DNA from: Pseudomonas viridiflava
GTDB lineage: Bacteria > Pseudomonadota > Gammaproteobacteria > Pseudomonadales > Pseudomonadaceae
Reading direction: 5' to 3'
Length of the DNA: 64,000 nucleotides
Assembly (NCBI RefSeq): GCF_900580675.1
Contig: NZ_UTBG01000212.1
Location: 1 to 64,000 of the forward strand
Numbering within the stretch: the stretch's first letter is position 1; each line of letters begins with the position of its first letter. Under the pieces are notes generated by a model. It was not told the origin of the DNA, ran no database searches, and saw only the letters and a list, made by a program, of their open reading frames with translations. Below are positions 1-8,900 of this stretch, piece after piece. The position numbers and the translations under genes are program-made.

Positions 1-22
1 ACAAGCGGGCTTGCTCGCGAAG
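1..22. repeat. Partial REP-type repeat at window edge
   Basis: The window opens inside a copy of the motif GCGGGCTTGCTCGCGA that forms one arm of the REPIN-like elements seen at 26.2, 30.1, 40.1 and 41.5 kb. Only this arm is visible; the rest lies outside the window. Confidence 0.7.
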
Positions 23-48
23 CGGCCAGATCAATCACCCAAAAAACA

Positions 49-627
49 TCAGTGTGGCTTAGCGGCCGCCTGCCACAAAATCTCCGCAATCCCCTGGCGC
101 TTGGCGATTATCCTGGCCGCCACAAACAGCAAATCCGACAAGCGATTGATATACGCCAACCCCACCCCTTCCAACGGCTCCAGCGCATTCAAATGCTGAC
201 AACGCCGCTCCGCACTGCGCGCCAGGCTGCGGCATACGTGGGCTTGGGCAATCAGCGCTGAGCCACCGGGCAGGATGAAGTTTTCCAGCGGCCCCACTTC
301 CTCATTCCAGCGGTCAATCGCGGCTTCCAGCCGATCCACTTCCGCCGCATTCAACGCCTTGTACACCGGCATTGCCAGCTCACCGCCCAGGTCAAACAGG
401 CGATGCTGGCAGGGTGTAAGCACCTCGATCACATCCATCAATTCCGGATGTTTGCCGCTTTGTTCTTCAAGGCCTGCGAGTAACAAACCCAGCTGGCTAT
501 TCAGCGTATCGACCTCGCCAATCGCCTCCACACGGGGGTGGTCCTTGGGCACGCGGCGGCCGTCACCGAGGCCGGTTTCGCCCTTGTCGCCGGTGCGGGT
601 GTAAATCTTCGACAGGCGAAAGCCCAT
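49..627 (-). CDS. PduO-type cob(I)alamin adenosyltransferase
   Basis: 192 residues. It transfers adenosyl from ATP to cob(I)alamin to make coenzyme B12 in the cytoplasm. The N-terminal signature YTRTGDKGETGLGDG (about residues 9-23) is the ATP-binding loop of the PduO/EutT family, and CRSLARSAERR near the C-terminus supplies the arginine/glutamate cluster that binds cobalamin and ATP. The ATG at 627 is chosen because the family begins a few residues before this signature; an in-frame extension upstream runs into the neighbouring kinase gene. It lies 2 bp after the stop of the sensor kinase gene, so the two are probably co-transcribed, though the kinase is not known to be involved in cobalamin. 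Confidence 0.93.
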   Translation of the reverse strand: MGFRLSKIYTRTGDKGETGLGDGRRVPKDHPRVEAIGEVDTLNSQLGLLLAGLEEQSGKHPELMDVIEVLTPCQHRLFDLGGELAMPVYKALNAAEVDRLEAAIDRWNEEVGPLENFILPGGSALIAQAHVCRSLARSAERRCQHLNALEPLEGVGLAYINRLSDLLFVAARIIAKRQGIAEILWQAAAKPH

Positions 628-629
628 GG

Positions 630-2666
630 TCAGTGCTCCAGTTGGGTAAGTTCGTGGGGCGGCATCTGGCTGCCGGCCAGGGGCAGGCGCAAGGTGAAGC
701 ACGTGCCTTGGCCGAGGGTGGAATGCACTTCCATCTGGCCCTTGTGGTTGTTGGTGATGATGAAATACGACACCGACAGCCCGAGCCCGGTGCCCTGGCC
801 GATTTCCTTGGTGGTGAAGAACGGTTCGAACGTGCGTTTGCGCACGTTTTCACTCATGCCGATGCCGTTGTCCTCCACCTGGATTTCCGCCCACGGCGGG
901 TTAAGACGGGTGCGCAGGATGATGCGCCCCGGCTCGCTGTCGTCTTCACGCAAATGAATCGCCTGTGCGGCGTTTTTCAGCAGGTTGAGCAGCACCTGTT
1001 CCAGCTCGTTGGCCGTGCCCGGCACCGGGCCCAGTTGCGGGTCGAACTGGCGGATGATCGCCTGGCCCTTGAAGTCGAAGCCGATCGCCAGGTCGAAGTC
1101 GTTGCCGGCGATTTCAACCGCCTGGTCGATCAGCGCCGGGAGGTCACAGGGCGCCATCTGCCGGTTGCTCAGGCGGCTGAAGCTGAGCATGTGGGTGACG
1201 ATCTTCGCCGCCCGCGCCCCGGCCTGCTGGATGCCGTCGAGCAGTTGCGGCACTTCGCGGCCTTCGAGATAGCGGTTGACCATGTCCAGCTCGATGCCCG
1301 CCTGTTCGGCGTGCTCGAGGTTCCTGGGCAGGTCGGGGGACAGTCGGCGGCGAATATTCTGCACGTTGTGCAGGATCGCGCCCAGCGGGTTATTGATTTC
1401 GTGGGCCATGCCCGCAGCAAGGCCGCCGACGGAAAGCATCTTCTCCGATTGCACCATCATTTCTTCCAGGGACAGGCGCTGGGTGATGTCATCGATACGG
1501 ATCACCACGCCACGCCCGGCACCGCCGGTCAGCGGGTAGAAGGTCAGGGCGTAATGCTTGGCCTCGTCGTCCTTGACCCAGGTGACGCGCTCGATGCGCT
1601 CGACCGTGTGCTGTTCGACGGTGGCCTTGATCTGCGGCAGGTAGGGTTTGAGCGGTTGGAAGGCCAGGTAAATCGGTTGGTTCAGGGCTTCATCCAAGCG
1701 CGTGCCGGAAAGCGCGCTGGCTTCCTGGTTCCACTGCGTCACATAGAGTTGCTCGTCCAGGGCGATCAGCGCAGAGGGCATCGAGTCGATAATACTGTTC
1801 AGATAATTCTGAAACCCGGTGAGTTTTTTCTCGATCTTGCTGCGAACCTGGACTTCGAGTTCGAGTTTGCGGTTGGTATGACGCGTCTCTTCGGCTAAGC
1901 CCTGGGCCTGGTCGTAGGCCGCCTGGGAGTCATCCCGCGCGCGTTTGAGCTGCTGCTCGCGGGCTTCGATACGCGACAGCATGGTGTTGAAGGCTTCGGC
2001 CAGGCTGCCGATTTCATCGTGGTTGCCACGCCCGGCACGCAGGGCGTAGTTCTCTTCGCGGGTGACCTGGCGGGACAGTTCTTCCAGCTCATGGATGGGC
2101 CGGGTAATCAGGCGCTTGATCTGCCGGGCGATGATCAGCCACAGCAACACGCTGAAAATCAGGATGCCGAGGCTGGCCGTCAGCGTGCCGGTGTAGAAGG
2201 CCACCGGCAGCTCACTGCTGGCCACCAGCAGCAGGTGCCCGGACGGCTGGCCGGCGCGGGGCAGGGTGATAATCTGGTTGCTGCGAAACTCGGTCACCCG
2301 CCAGGCTTCGATATGCCGGTAGTTGTCCGGCAAGTGCAGGCGATCACCGTGTTGCATCTGCGCCAGGCGGTTGCCTTCGCCGTCGTACAGGGCGGCGGCG
2401 CGCAATGGCGAATAGCTGGTCAGCTCGTTGAGCAAGGCCTCGGCCTTGGCAGGGGACTCAAGGGCTTCGGCGGCGAGTGCCGGGTTGGACACCAGCCGGC
2501 CGATGGCCTGCAAGGCCTGGGGCGCCATGCTTTCCTGGGAGATCCAGTAGGCGGCGCTGATAAAGGTCAGGTTGGCCACCAACAAGACGGTGGTCAGCAG
2601 CACCAGCAGGGCGGCCAGCAGTTTCTGCCCGACCGGTAGGTTTTCTAGACGCTGGCGCAGCGGCAT
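630..2666 (-). CDS. Membrane sensor histidine kinase (HAMP-PAS-HisKA-HATPase)
   Basis: 678 residues. Two membrane segments (about 16-40 and 163-182) enclose a periplasmic sensor domain of about 120 residues. They are followed by a HAMP segment (about 180-232), a coiled linker, a PAS domain (about 285-395), the phospho-acceptor box AAGMAHEINNP with His422, and a HATPase_c domain with DNGIGM and GTGLGLS. The EINNP form of the H-box is typical of NtrB/DctB-like kinases. The start is set at the ATG (2666) directly before the basic stretch and first helix; a longer frame to 2738 adds residues that look non-coding. No response regulator is adjacent, so the partner and signal are unknown. It probably shares a transcript with the PanE-like gene upstream and pduO downstream. 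Confidence 0.9.
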   Translation of the reverse strand: MPLRQRLENLPVGQKLLAALLVLLTTVLLVANLTFISAAYWISQESMAPQALQAIGRLVSNPALAAEALESPAKAEALLNELTSYSPLRAAALYDGEGNRLAQMQHGDRLHLPDNYRHIEAWRVTEFRSNQIITLPRAGQPSGHLLLVASSELPVAFYTGTLTASLGILIFSVLLWLIIARQIKRLITRPIHELEELSRQVTREENYALRAGRGNHDEIGSLAEAFNTMLSRIEAREQQLKRARDDSQAAYDQAQGLAEETRHTNRKLELEVQVRSKIEKKLTGFQNYLNSIIDSMPSALIALDEQLYVTQWNQEASALSGTRLDEALNQPIYLAFQPLKPYLPQIKATVEQHTVERIERVTWVKDDEAKHYALTFYPLTGGAGRGVVIRIDDITQRLSLEEMMVQSEKMLSVGGLAAGMAHEINNPLGAILHNVQNIRRRLSPDLPRNLEHAEQAGIELDMVNRYLEGREVPQLLDGIQQAGARAAKIVTHMLSFSRLSNRQMAPCDLPALIDQAVEIAGNDFDLAIGFDFKGQAIIRQFDPQLGPVPGTANELEQVLLNLLKNAAQAIHLREDDSEPGRIILRTRLNPPWAEIQVEDNGIGMSENVRKRTFEPFFTTKEIGQGTGLGLSVSYFIITNNHKGQMEVHSTLGQGTCFTLRLPLAGSQMPPHELTQLEH

Positions 2667-2712
2667 CGGGGTTTTCCCAGGTAATAGACAGGCGGGCAGG
2701 GTAGCGCGTGGC

Positions 2713-3630
2713 TCAGTCGCGGGGCAATCCGCGTGCAAGTAACTGTTCGACCAGGCGCACTTGCAGCTGTTGCAAATGCGGCAGGCTCAGTTGGTGACGG
2801 GCGGCCGCCTGGCAAGCATAGCCCAACAAGTAGCTGATTTCGGTACGACGGGCGTTGGCCACGTCCTGGTACATGGAGGAGTAATTGGCGGCGGTGGCCT
2901 GGATCACCCGTTCCACTTCGCTGTGCAGATCCTCGGCGGCGGCGGGCTGGCCGCAGCATTCGAGCAACTCGGCCAATTCGGCGCACAGGGTCGCGACTTC
3001 ACACTGGTGAGCTTGCAGGCCACCGTTGCGGCATTGGTGCAGCACGGTCAAAGGGTTGATCGCGCAATTGAGCGCCAGCTTGCGCCACAGGCGCGTGAGA
3101 ATATCGGTGCTCCATTCATGGGGGATGCCGGCAGCGTGCAGGTCGTCCAGCCAAAGCGGCGGGGTAGGGTGGCCCGCGTCGCCCAACCAGGTGTAGCCAT
3201 GCCCGGCAAACACCACACGCCAGTCGCCGTCGCGGAACGCGCCCTCGGTGCTGGAGGCAAAGATGCAGCGCGCCTGGGGCAGTTGCGTGGCGACCGCGTC
3301 CTGGCTGCCGAGGCCGTTTTGCAGCAGGATCAGTTCGGCGTCTGGTGCGAGCCGGTGTTGCAGCTGCGCGACGGCGCCTTGGGCGTCGTAGGCTTTGCAC
3401 GCCACCAGCAGGCGATGAATCGGCTCCGGGCTGTCGGGTGTTTCGACGATCACCGGGAAGGTGTGCGCTTCACCGTGCTCCACCAGGGTCAGCCCCTTGG
3501 CCGCCTGATAGCTGGCCAACCGGGCGTCGTCGCGCAGGATCAACCGCACGGGCACGCCGGCGCGCGCCAGCCGTGCCGCCCAGAGTGTGCCCAGGCTGCC
3601 GGCGCCGAGAATATGCCAGGGGGTCGACAT
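2713..3630 (-). CDS. 2-dehydropantoate 2-reductase family protein (PanE-like)
   Basis: 305 residues. Members reduce 2-dehydropantoate to pantoate with NADPH in the pantothenate pathway. The N-terminal Rossmann signature ILGAGSLGTLWAARLARAG and the conserved stretch LWRKLALNCAINPLTVL (lysine and asparagine of the ApbA/PanE C-terminal domain) are clear, and length is typical. Pseudomonads often carry several paralogues of this family, so the physiological substrate is not certain. It is the first gene of a leftward group with the kinase and pduO; the region to yajQ contains divergent promoters. Confidence 0.85.
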   Translation of the reverse strand: MSTPWHILGAGSLGTLWAARLARAGVPVRLILRDDARLASYQAAKGLTLVEHGEAHTFPVIVETPDSPEPIHRLLVACKAYDAQGAVAQLQHRLAPDAELILLQNGLGSQDAVATQLPQARCIFASSTEGAFRDGDWRVVFAGHGYTWLGDAGHPTPPLWLDDLHAAGIPHEWSTDILTRLWRKLALNCAINPLTVLHQCRNGGLQAHQCEVATLCAELAELLECCGQPAAAEDLHSEVERVIQATAANYSSMYQDVANARRTEISYLLGYACQAAARHQLSLPHLQQLQVRLVEQLLARGLPRD

Positions 3631-3680
3631 GAGTTTTTACTCCGTAGGGTCGCTCACAGTGAACGCGACGAAAGAACCGC

Positions 3681-3686
3681 TATAAT
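3681..3686 (+). promoter_or_regulatory. Putative -10 element for yajQ
   Basis: A perfect TATAAT lies 66 bp before the yajQ start in the divergent intergenic region. No convincing -35 hexamer is seen at the usual spacing. Confidence 0.45.
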
Positions 3687-3752
3687 GCCCCGGCATTTTA
3701 ACTCGGGCGCGCTCCATCGCGACGAACCCGCCCCTTATATTGGAGATATGAC

Positions 3753-4238
3753 ATGCCTTCGTTCGACGTGGTATCCGAACTGGACAAACACGAAGTCACC
3801 AACGCCGTCGAGAACGCCGTTAAGGAACTCGACCGTCGCTATGACTTGAAAGGCAAGGGCAGCTTCGAATTCAAGGAAAAGGAACTGACCGTCAACCTGA
3901 CCGCTGAAGCCGACTTCCAGCTGGAAGCGATGATCGAGATCCTCAAGCTGTCGCTGGTCAAGCGCAAGATCGATGCGCAGTGCCTTGAAATCAAGGACGC
4001 CTACGCCTCCGGCAAGCTGATGAAGCAGGAAGCCGTGCTCAAGGAAGGCATCGACAAGGAGCTGGCGAAGAAGATCGTCGCCCACGTCAAGGATGCCAAG
4101 CTCAAGGTGCAGGCCGCCATCCAGGGTGAGCAGGTGCGTATTACCGGCAAGAAACGTGACGACCTGCAAGAGGCTATCGCTGCCCTGCGTGCCAAAACGT
4201 TCGACATGCCGCTGCAGTTCAATAACTTCCGCGACTGA
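3753..4238 (+). CDS. yajQ: YajQ family nucleotide/cyclic-di-GMP binding protein
   Basis: 161 residues, full length for the family. The N-terminus MPSFDVVSELDKHEVTNAV and the stretch RRYDLKGKGSFEFKEKE are diagnostic of YajQ. These small two-domain ferredoxin-like fold proteins bind nucleotides; homologues in Xanthomonas and Pseudomonas bind cyclic di-GMP and partner with transcription factors. A GGAGAT ribosome-binding site sits about 8 nt before the ATG. It appears monocistronic, with a hairpin about 60 bp past the stop. Confidence 0.95.
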   Translation: MPSFDVVSELDKHEVTNAVENAVKELDRRYDLKGKGSFEFKEKELTVNLTAEADFQLEAMIEILKLSLVKRKIDAQCLEIKDAYASGKLMKQEAVLKEGIDKELAKKIVAHVKDAKLKVQAAIQGEQVRITGKKRDDLQEAIAALRAKTFDMPLQFNNFRD

Positions 4239-4300
4239 TGGCGTTTCGGGAACCTGAAGGCGTTTTCGGCGTCCCACGCCCCAGAACCTGCGCCCACACG

Positions 4301-4319
4301 TGAGCCCCCTCGGGGCTCA
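4301..4319 (+). terminator. Hairpin after yajQ
   Basis: Arms TGAGCCCC and GGGGCTCA with a 3-nt loop, followed by only a short T run. It probably ends or attenuates the yajQ transcript before mscS. Confidence 0.5.
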
Positions 4320-4374
4320 TTTGCGTTTATAGGCAGTCAATAAAGCCGCACATCCGCGCAACAGGAGAAGATAG

Positions 4375-5217
4375 ATGGATTTGAATGCTGAAATGGATCA
4401 CTTGGTGAAGGCCTCCCAAGCCTGGGTTCCGATGATCATGGAATACGGCAGCCGCGTACTGTTGGCTGTGATCACCCTGGTCGTCGGCTGGTGGCTGATC
4501 AATAAACTCACGCACAAAATAGGTCGCCTGCTGGCCTTGCGCAATGCCGACCTGGCGTTGCAAGGCTTTGTGGTGAGCATCGCGAATATCGTGCTGAAGA
4601 TCATGCTGGTTGTCAGCGTGGCATCTATGATCGGCGTCGAGACTACGTCGTTCGTGGCTGCCATCGCAGGTGCGACCCTGGCGATTGGCATGGCACTGCA
4701 AGGCAGCCTGGCCAACTTTGCCGGCGGTGTGCTGATTCTGCTGTTCCGCCCGTTCCGCATTGGTGACTGGATCGAAGCCCAGGGCACCTCGGGTACTGTC
4801 GACAGCATCCAGATCTTCCACACCGTGCTGCGTACCGGTGACAACAAGACGGTGATCGTGCCTAACGGCATCCTGTCCAACGGCATCATCACCAACACCA
4901 ACCGTCAGCCGACCCGCAAGGTGGTGTTTGACGTGGGTGTCGACTATGAAGCTGATCTGCAGAAAGCCCGTGAAGTGCTGCTGGAGCTGGCGAAAGACCC
5001 GCGTGTGCTGGCTGACCCGGCCGCTGCGGCGGTTGTTTCGACATTGGGCGACAGCTCGATCACGGTTTCCCTGCGTTGCTGGACCAAGACCTCGGATTAT
5101 TGGGACGTGATGTTCATGTTCAATGAACTGGCACGCGACCGTTTAAAAGCGGCGAATATTGATATTCCATTTCCGCAACGAGTTATACGCGTGATGCAGG
5201 AAACAGCAGCCAAATAA
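4375..5217 (+). CDS. mscS: Small-conductance mechanosensitive channel (MscS family)
   Basis: 280 residues, close to E. coli MscS. Three membrane helices lie in the first about 125 residues; the third is the glycine/alanine-rich pore helix, with ATLAIGMALQGSLANFAGG and then FRPFRIGDWIEA leading into the beta domain. The cytoplasmic vestibule (about 130-280) includes DNKTVIVPNG and NTNRQPTRK, both typical. The inner-membrane channel opens on hypo-osmotic shock to release solutes. It ends 113 bp before a strong shared terminator. Confidence 0.95.
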   Translation: MDLNAEMDHLVKASQAWVPMIMEYGSRVLLAVITLVVGWWLINKLTHKIGRLLALRNADLALQGFVVSIANIVLKIMLVVSVASMIGVETTSFVAAIAGATLAIGMALQGSLANFAGGVLILLFRPFRIGDWIEAQGTSGTVDSIQIFHTVLRTGDNKTVIVPNGILSNGIITNTNRQPTRKVVFDVGVDYEADLQKAREVLLELAKDPRVLADPAAAAVVSTLGDSSITVSLRCWTKTSDYWDVMFMFNELARDRLKAANIDIPFPQRVIRVMQETAAK

Positions 5218-5330
5218 TACAAACCCGCTGTGTCTAACTTGGCCGATAGGTCAGGTTCGATGCGCTGCGATTAAACTAGATAGTTAGCTTGCTAGTTGTT
5301 CCGGCGCTGAAACACTACAGCAATAAAAAA

Positions 5331-5364
5331 GCCGCCCCCTTGTTCACAAGGGGGCGGCTTTTTA
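5331..5364. terminator. Bidirectional terminator between mscS and the porin gene
   Basis: Arms GCCGCCCCCTT and AAGGGGGCGGC (5331-5341 and 5348-5358) with a 6-nt loop. There is an A tract on the left and a T tract on the right, so it can end both convergent transcripts. Confidence 0.92.
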
Positions 5365-5408
5365 TTTAAGGCCGAAGCCTTAAGTCATCGTTGTAATCAA
5401 AGCGTCAA

Positions 5409-6707
5409 TTACAAGATGTTCAGCGGGTATTGCGCGATCAGACGCAGTTCGTCGATAGACGAGGAACCGTAGTAAACACCATCAGACGAGCGATAAGTCG
5501 CTTGGCGTACACGCAGGCTCAGGTCTTTGGCCGGGCCGCTCTGGATCACGTATTTGGCTTCGATATCGCGTTCCCACTCTTTGCCGTTCGACGTAGTGGC
5601 GGTGTTGGCGCCGCTACCCGTTACGTAACGAGTCATGAAGCTCAGGCCAGGAACGCCAAAGGTCGCCATGTTGATGTCGTAACGCGCCTGGTAGGACTTC
5701 TCGCCTTCGGCGTTGAAGTCGGAACGGGCGATGGAGTTGGCCAGGAACACAGTGCCGCCGCCGTCTACGCCGTAGCCGTAGTCGCCGTCGCCGGTAACTT
5801 TCTGGGCTGCCAGTGTGAAGGTGTGAGCGCCGATGGTGTACGCACCCTGCAAGCTGAATGCGCGGTTGTCGAGCTTGGTCCGTTGCTCAAGCGGCAGCGC
5901 GCTGTCTTTCTCAGCGCGTTGCAGTGCATCGCCGACGCTTTTGGTGTCGTAGATGTTGAAGTCCAGGGCAAACGACTGGTCATCGCTCAGCGCGTGGGTC
6001 CAGTTCAGGTTGCTGTAGTACTTACGGAAGTAATCTTCGGTTTTCGCGTAGTACAGGCTGCCGGTGAACTCTGGGGTAAATGCGTAGACGCCACCGATGA
6101 AGTCAGTCTTCGTCAGGCCCAGGCTGTCATGGTAGGTCTGGTTCTGCGCGATGCTGGAAGTGAAGTGACCGCCTTCCAGTTTCAGGCCCTTGATCTCGTT
6201 GCTGGTGATCGAGATACCTTGTGGCAGCTCAGGCAGCAGACGGCTGTCGTCGGAAGCAAACACAGGGGCCGTGGTGTACTGGTCACCGATTTTCAGGACC
6301 GTATCGGAGAAACGGAACTTAACGGCGGCGCCGCCTTTGGAGTAATCATCTTGCGAGCGGCCGTCGGAACCGGTTGGGAACAGACCCGTGCCGGCACGAC
6401 CCTTGCCGCTGTCGAGCTTGACGCCCAGCAGGCCGATCACGTCAACACCGACACCGATGGTGCCTTGGGTGAAGCCCGAAGAGTACAGCGCGTTGAAGCC
6501 AAGACCGGATTCTTCGGCGCGGCTCTGGGAGCCAGGGCCCGACGGGTTGTTGCGGAAATCACGGCTGAAATACAGTGCGCGGGTATTGATGCTGAAAGTG
6601 CTGTCTTCAACAAAGCCCTTTGCGTCGTCCTGGGAGGACGCCATTGCGAACTGCGAGGTGCCTGCTGAAACAGCCAGGGCGATCATGCTCCACTTCATCA
6701 CGCGCAT
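5409..6707 (-). CDS. OprD family outer-membrane porin
   Basis: 432 residues. A signal peptide (MRVMKWSMIALAVSAGTSQ, cleaved near FAMAS) is followed by a beta-barrel rich in alternating polar and aromatic strands. FVEDSTFSINTRALYFSRDF is the standard OprD/OpdX N-terminal strand, and further marks include the loop GSDGRSQDDYSKGGAAVKF and the final strand DELRLIAQYPLNIL. The family gives substrate-selective uptake of basic amino acids, peptides or small carboxylates; the substrate cannot be told from sequence. The ATG at 6707 has AGGAG about 9 nt upstream; a second ATG at 6698 is possible. No transport or catabolic genes are adjacent, so it stands alone. Confidence 0.93.
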   Translation of the reverse strand: MRVMKWSMIALAVSAGTSQFAMASSQDDAKGFVEDSTFSINTRALYFSRDFRNNPSGPGSQSRAEESGLGFNALYSSGFTQGTIGVGVDVIGLLGVKLDSGKGRAGTGLFPTGSDGRSQDDYSKGGAAVKFRFSDTVLKIGDQYTTAPVFASDDSRLLPELPQGISITSNEIKGLKLEGGHFTSSIAQNQTYHDSLGLTKTDFIGGVYAFTPEFTGSLYYAKTEDYFRKYYSNLNWTHALSDDQSFALDFNIYDTKSVGDALQRAEKDSALPLEQRTKLDNRAFSLQGAYTIGAHTFTLAAQKVTGDGDYGYGVDGGGTVFLANSIARSDFNAEGEKSYQARYDINMATFGVPGLSFMTRYVTGSGANTATTSNGKEWERDIEAKYVIQSGPAKDLSLRVRQATYRSSDGVYYGSSSIDELRLIAQYPLNIL

Positions 6708-7578
6708 CGTGATTTGCTCCTTTGGTTTAGGAAGAGTACTGCCGTCCCACCTGTATTTTTGTCTGGGCGGCTCTTTCTTTTTTGTGTCGGCGCAAAGGTA
6801 TATCACGCTGACGATAATTGGCGATACTGGCCCATCTTTCCTTTCAGCTTCTTTACGAGCTGGTCGTAAATTGCTATGTCCATGTCGCAATTTCACAGCC
6901 TCAATGTAACGAGGCTGACAACTTCAATACTGTTTTCAGGCCATTAAAAGAACGCATAAAACGTTACTTTCAAAGTTTGAAGTCTTCCCTGGTTCGTATT
7001 GACCCGCTGGTGTTTTTTATCGCGAAACACCTGCTTCCATTCCGGTGCCGTTGTCGACGATACGGGGATGAATGCAACAAGCGCGCCCAACTCGGTAACT
7101 GAATGTCTTTTTTTTGTGAAAAACGTGCAAACCTCGTGAAAACCGCATAAGCACGGGGCTTTTGCGCCGATTAGTTTGGCCTGGACGCTCGAACCGGGTG
7201 CCTGTGTGGTGGTGCATAAATCAACAACCTTGGAAAAACGTTACCCGTTCACCCCGTCAGTGGGTAATCGGCGGATGTGTTTGAAGTGCAAATGAGTCAT
7301 TTTGGTGCACTGGCTCAGTCGCAAAGTCCTTCACTGATGGCTTAATGCCTTGCTCCGTGAGGCGTCTGTATCGCGGTTTCCCTCTAACGCTTTGTTTCAA
7401 TAACGGGATAAAGGCCGCCCAGTTGGTCATTGAGCCTGGCCGAAATCCCGGCTTGTCTCTAAATGGTGCGCTTTTGCGCGTGACGCCTTGCCTAAGCGCA
7501 GAGTGACGCGGGTGTAGGCTGCGCCATTCGCAGGTATGCTTGGCCCTTGAAACTCACCTGCCGAACGGAGCGCCCGTG
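6708..7578. other. 871-bp non-coding region between porin and HIT genes
   Basis: I see no convincing gene on either strand; the short frames have no family-like sequence. The left half is AT-rich and should carry the porin promoter and leader. The right half holds a dyad at 7285-7311: outer arms AGTGCA and TGCACT around the 13-bp palindrome AAATGAGTCATTT. An unannotated small RNA could fit here but nothing specific supports one. Confidence 0.5.
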
Positions 7579-8004
7579 GTGTTCGCCTTAGATCAACGCC
7601 TGCAACAAGACACACTGGCCATCGGGGATTTCCCGCTGTGCCGCCTGCTGTTGTCCAACGACTCGAACTACCCTTGGTTCATCCTGGTGCCACGTATCGA
7701 CGGTATCAGCGAAGTGTTTCAGCTGGATGTCGCCGACCAGCAGACGTTGTGGCAGGAGACGACGGCCCTGGCGCAGGTGCTGAATCAAGGCTTGGCCGCC
7801 GACAAGATGAACATTGGCGCGCTGGGTAATGTGGTCAGCCAGCTGCACGTGCATGTGATCGTGCGCAGGCGCGATGACGCCGCCTGGCCGGCGCCGGTGT
7901 GGGGCAAGCACCCGGCACAGCCTTATACCGAACAACAGGTAGCGGCTATTCGCGCGCGCATGCGTGAGTTGTTGCCTGCCGACTTTATTTTTGCGCAGGA
8001 CTGA
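7579..8004 (+). CDS. HIT-like domain protein
   Basis: 141 residues. HIT-fold nucleotide hydrolases/transferases use a histidine triad. Here the motif reads QLHVHVIVRR (about residues 93-102), so the first triad histidine is Gln while the other two remain; this variant is common in a pseudomonad subgroup. SNDSNYPWFILVPR near residue 25 is also family-typical. No ATG fits. The GTG at 7579 is chosen because it gives an 8-nt spacing from the GGAG at 7567; GTG 7576 is the alternative. slyX starts 3 bp after the stop, so the two form an operon. Substrate unknown. Confidence 0.85.
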   Translation: MFALDQRLQQDTLAIGDFPLCRLLLSNDSNYPWFILVPRIDGISEVFQLDVADQQTLWQETTALAQVLNQGLAADKMNIGALGNVVSQLHVHVIVRRRDDAAWPAPVWGKHPAQPYTEQQVAAIRARMRELLPADFIFAQD

Positions 8005-8007
8005 ACC

Positions 8008-8214
8008 ATGGATTTGCAAGACCGCGTGACGGACCTCGAAAGCCGCCTGGCCTTTCAGGACGACACCATCGAAACCCTCAATGACATCCTTGTAACCCAG
8101 CAACGGGCCGTCGAGCGTCTGCAGTTGCAGATGACCGCGCTGCTCAAGCGCCAGGAAGAAATGGGCGGACAGTTCGAAACCTCCGAAGAAGAAGCACCGC
8201 CGCCTCATTATTAA
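8008..8214 (+). CDS. slyX: SlyX family protein
   Basis: 68 residues, the usual length. It is almost entirely one heptad-repeat coiled coil (RVTDLESRLAFQDDTIETLN onward) with the proline/tyrosine ending PPPHY typical of SlyX. The molecular role is not established in the family. It follows the HIT gene by 3 bp and is followed by a strong terminator. Confidence 0.93.
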   Translation: MDLQDRVTDLESRLAFQDDTIETLNDILVTQQRAVERLQLQMTALLKRQEEMGGQFETSEEEAPPPHY

Positions 8215-8246
8215 TGCCGGGCCGTTAATGGCAGGCAATAAAAAAA

Positions 8247-8280
8247 CCGCGATTCAGTCAACGCTGAATCGCGGTTTTTT
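8247..8280. terminator. Terminator between slyX and cold-shock gene
   Basis: Arms CCGCGATTCAG and CTGAATCGCGG with a 6-nt loop, A tract before and T tract after. It serves both convergent genes. Confidence 0.93.
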
Positions 8281-8297
8281 TTGCTGCGAGGCTGGGG

Positions 8298-8900
8298 TCA
8301 GCGACGCGGCAGGGCAGCAATCACGTCTTCGGCCTGCAGGCCTTTGTCGCGATTCATCACGGAGAACTCCACACGCTGGCCTTCGACCAGGACGCGATGG
8401 CCTTCGCCGCGAATAGCCCGGAAGTGGACGAAGATATCGTCGCCCGAATCGCGGGAAATAAAGCCGAAGCCTTTGGACGTGTTGAACCACTTGACGGTGC
8501 CGGTATCCCGGTTGGTCATGTCGTAGCTTTGCGACGCGGCCGCTGGGGATGAACGGTAGAAGCTGATGGCCAGGTGAAGAACGATGGCGACCACAGCAAT
8601 CACCAGGCTGAGCAGGATGGCCGGGTGGCCGCCCACTTCAGGCATAGGTGCCAGGAGGGTGAGGGTTTGTACGACAACGGTCAGTACCAGCAGCGCGCTG
8701 ACCAGGTTTTGCAGTTGATGACGTGTGCCTTTGTTCCAGTAGGGAATGACCGGTGCCAGCGTCAGGTTAAGAAGGCCGAACAAGGCCAGGTACAGAGCGT
8801 CGTGTTGTTCCAGGTAGGGAGGACTTCCCTGTTGCAAGCTCGGTATAAAGGACAGCAGCAAAGCTGCAACGCCCGTTAGCAGGTGGACGATTTTCAACAT
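8298..8900 (-). CDS. Membrane protein with C-terminal cold-shock domain
   Basis: 200 residues. The first about 120 form about four hydrophobic helices (for example VHLLTGVAALLLSFI and AILLSLVIAVVAIVLHLAI). Residues about 134-200 are a complete cold-shock domain with the RNP1-like GTVKWFNTSKGFGFI and RNP2-like DDIFVHF motifs. The order suggests an RNA/ssDNA-binding OB fold held at the inner membrane on its cytoplasmic side. In better-known fusions (CSD-DUF1294) the cold-shock domain comes first, so this arrangement is less usual. It stands alone between two oppositely oriented units. Function is inferred from domains only. Confidence 0.85.
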   Translation of the reverse strand: MLKIVHLLTGVAALLLSFIPSLQQGSPPYLEQHDALYLALFGLLNLTLAPVIPYWNKGTRHQLQNLVSALLVLTVVVQTLTLLAPMPEVGGHPAILLSLVIAVVAIVLHLAISFYRSSPAAASQSYDMTNRDTGTVKWFNTSKGFGFISRDSGDDIFVHFRAIRGEGHRVLVEGQRVEFSVMNRDKGLQAEDVIAALPRR

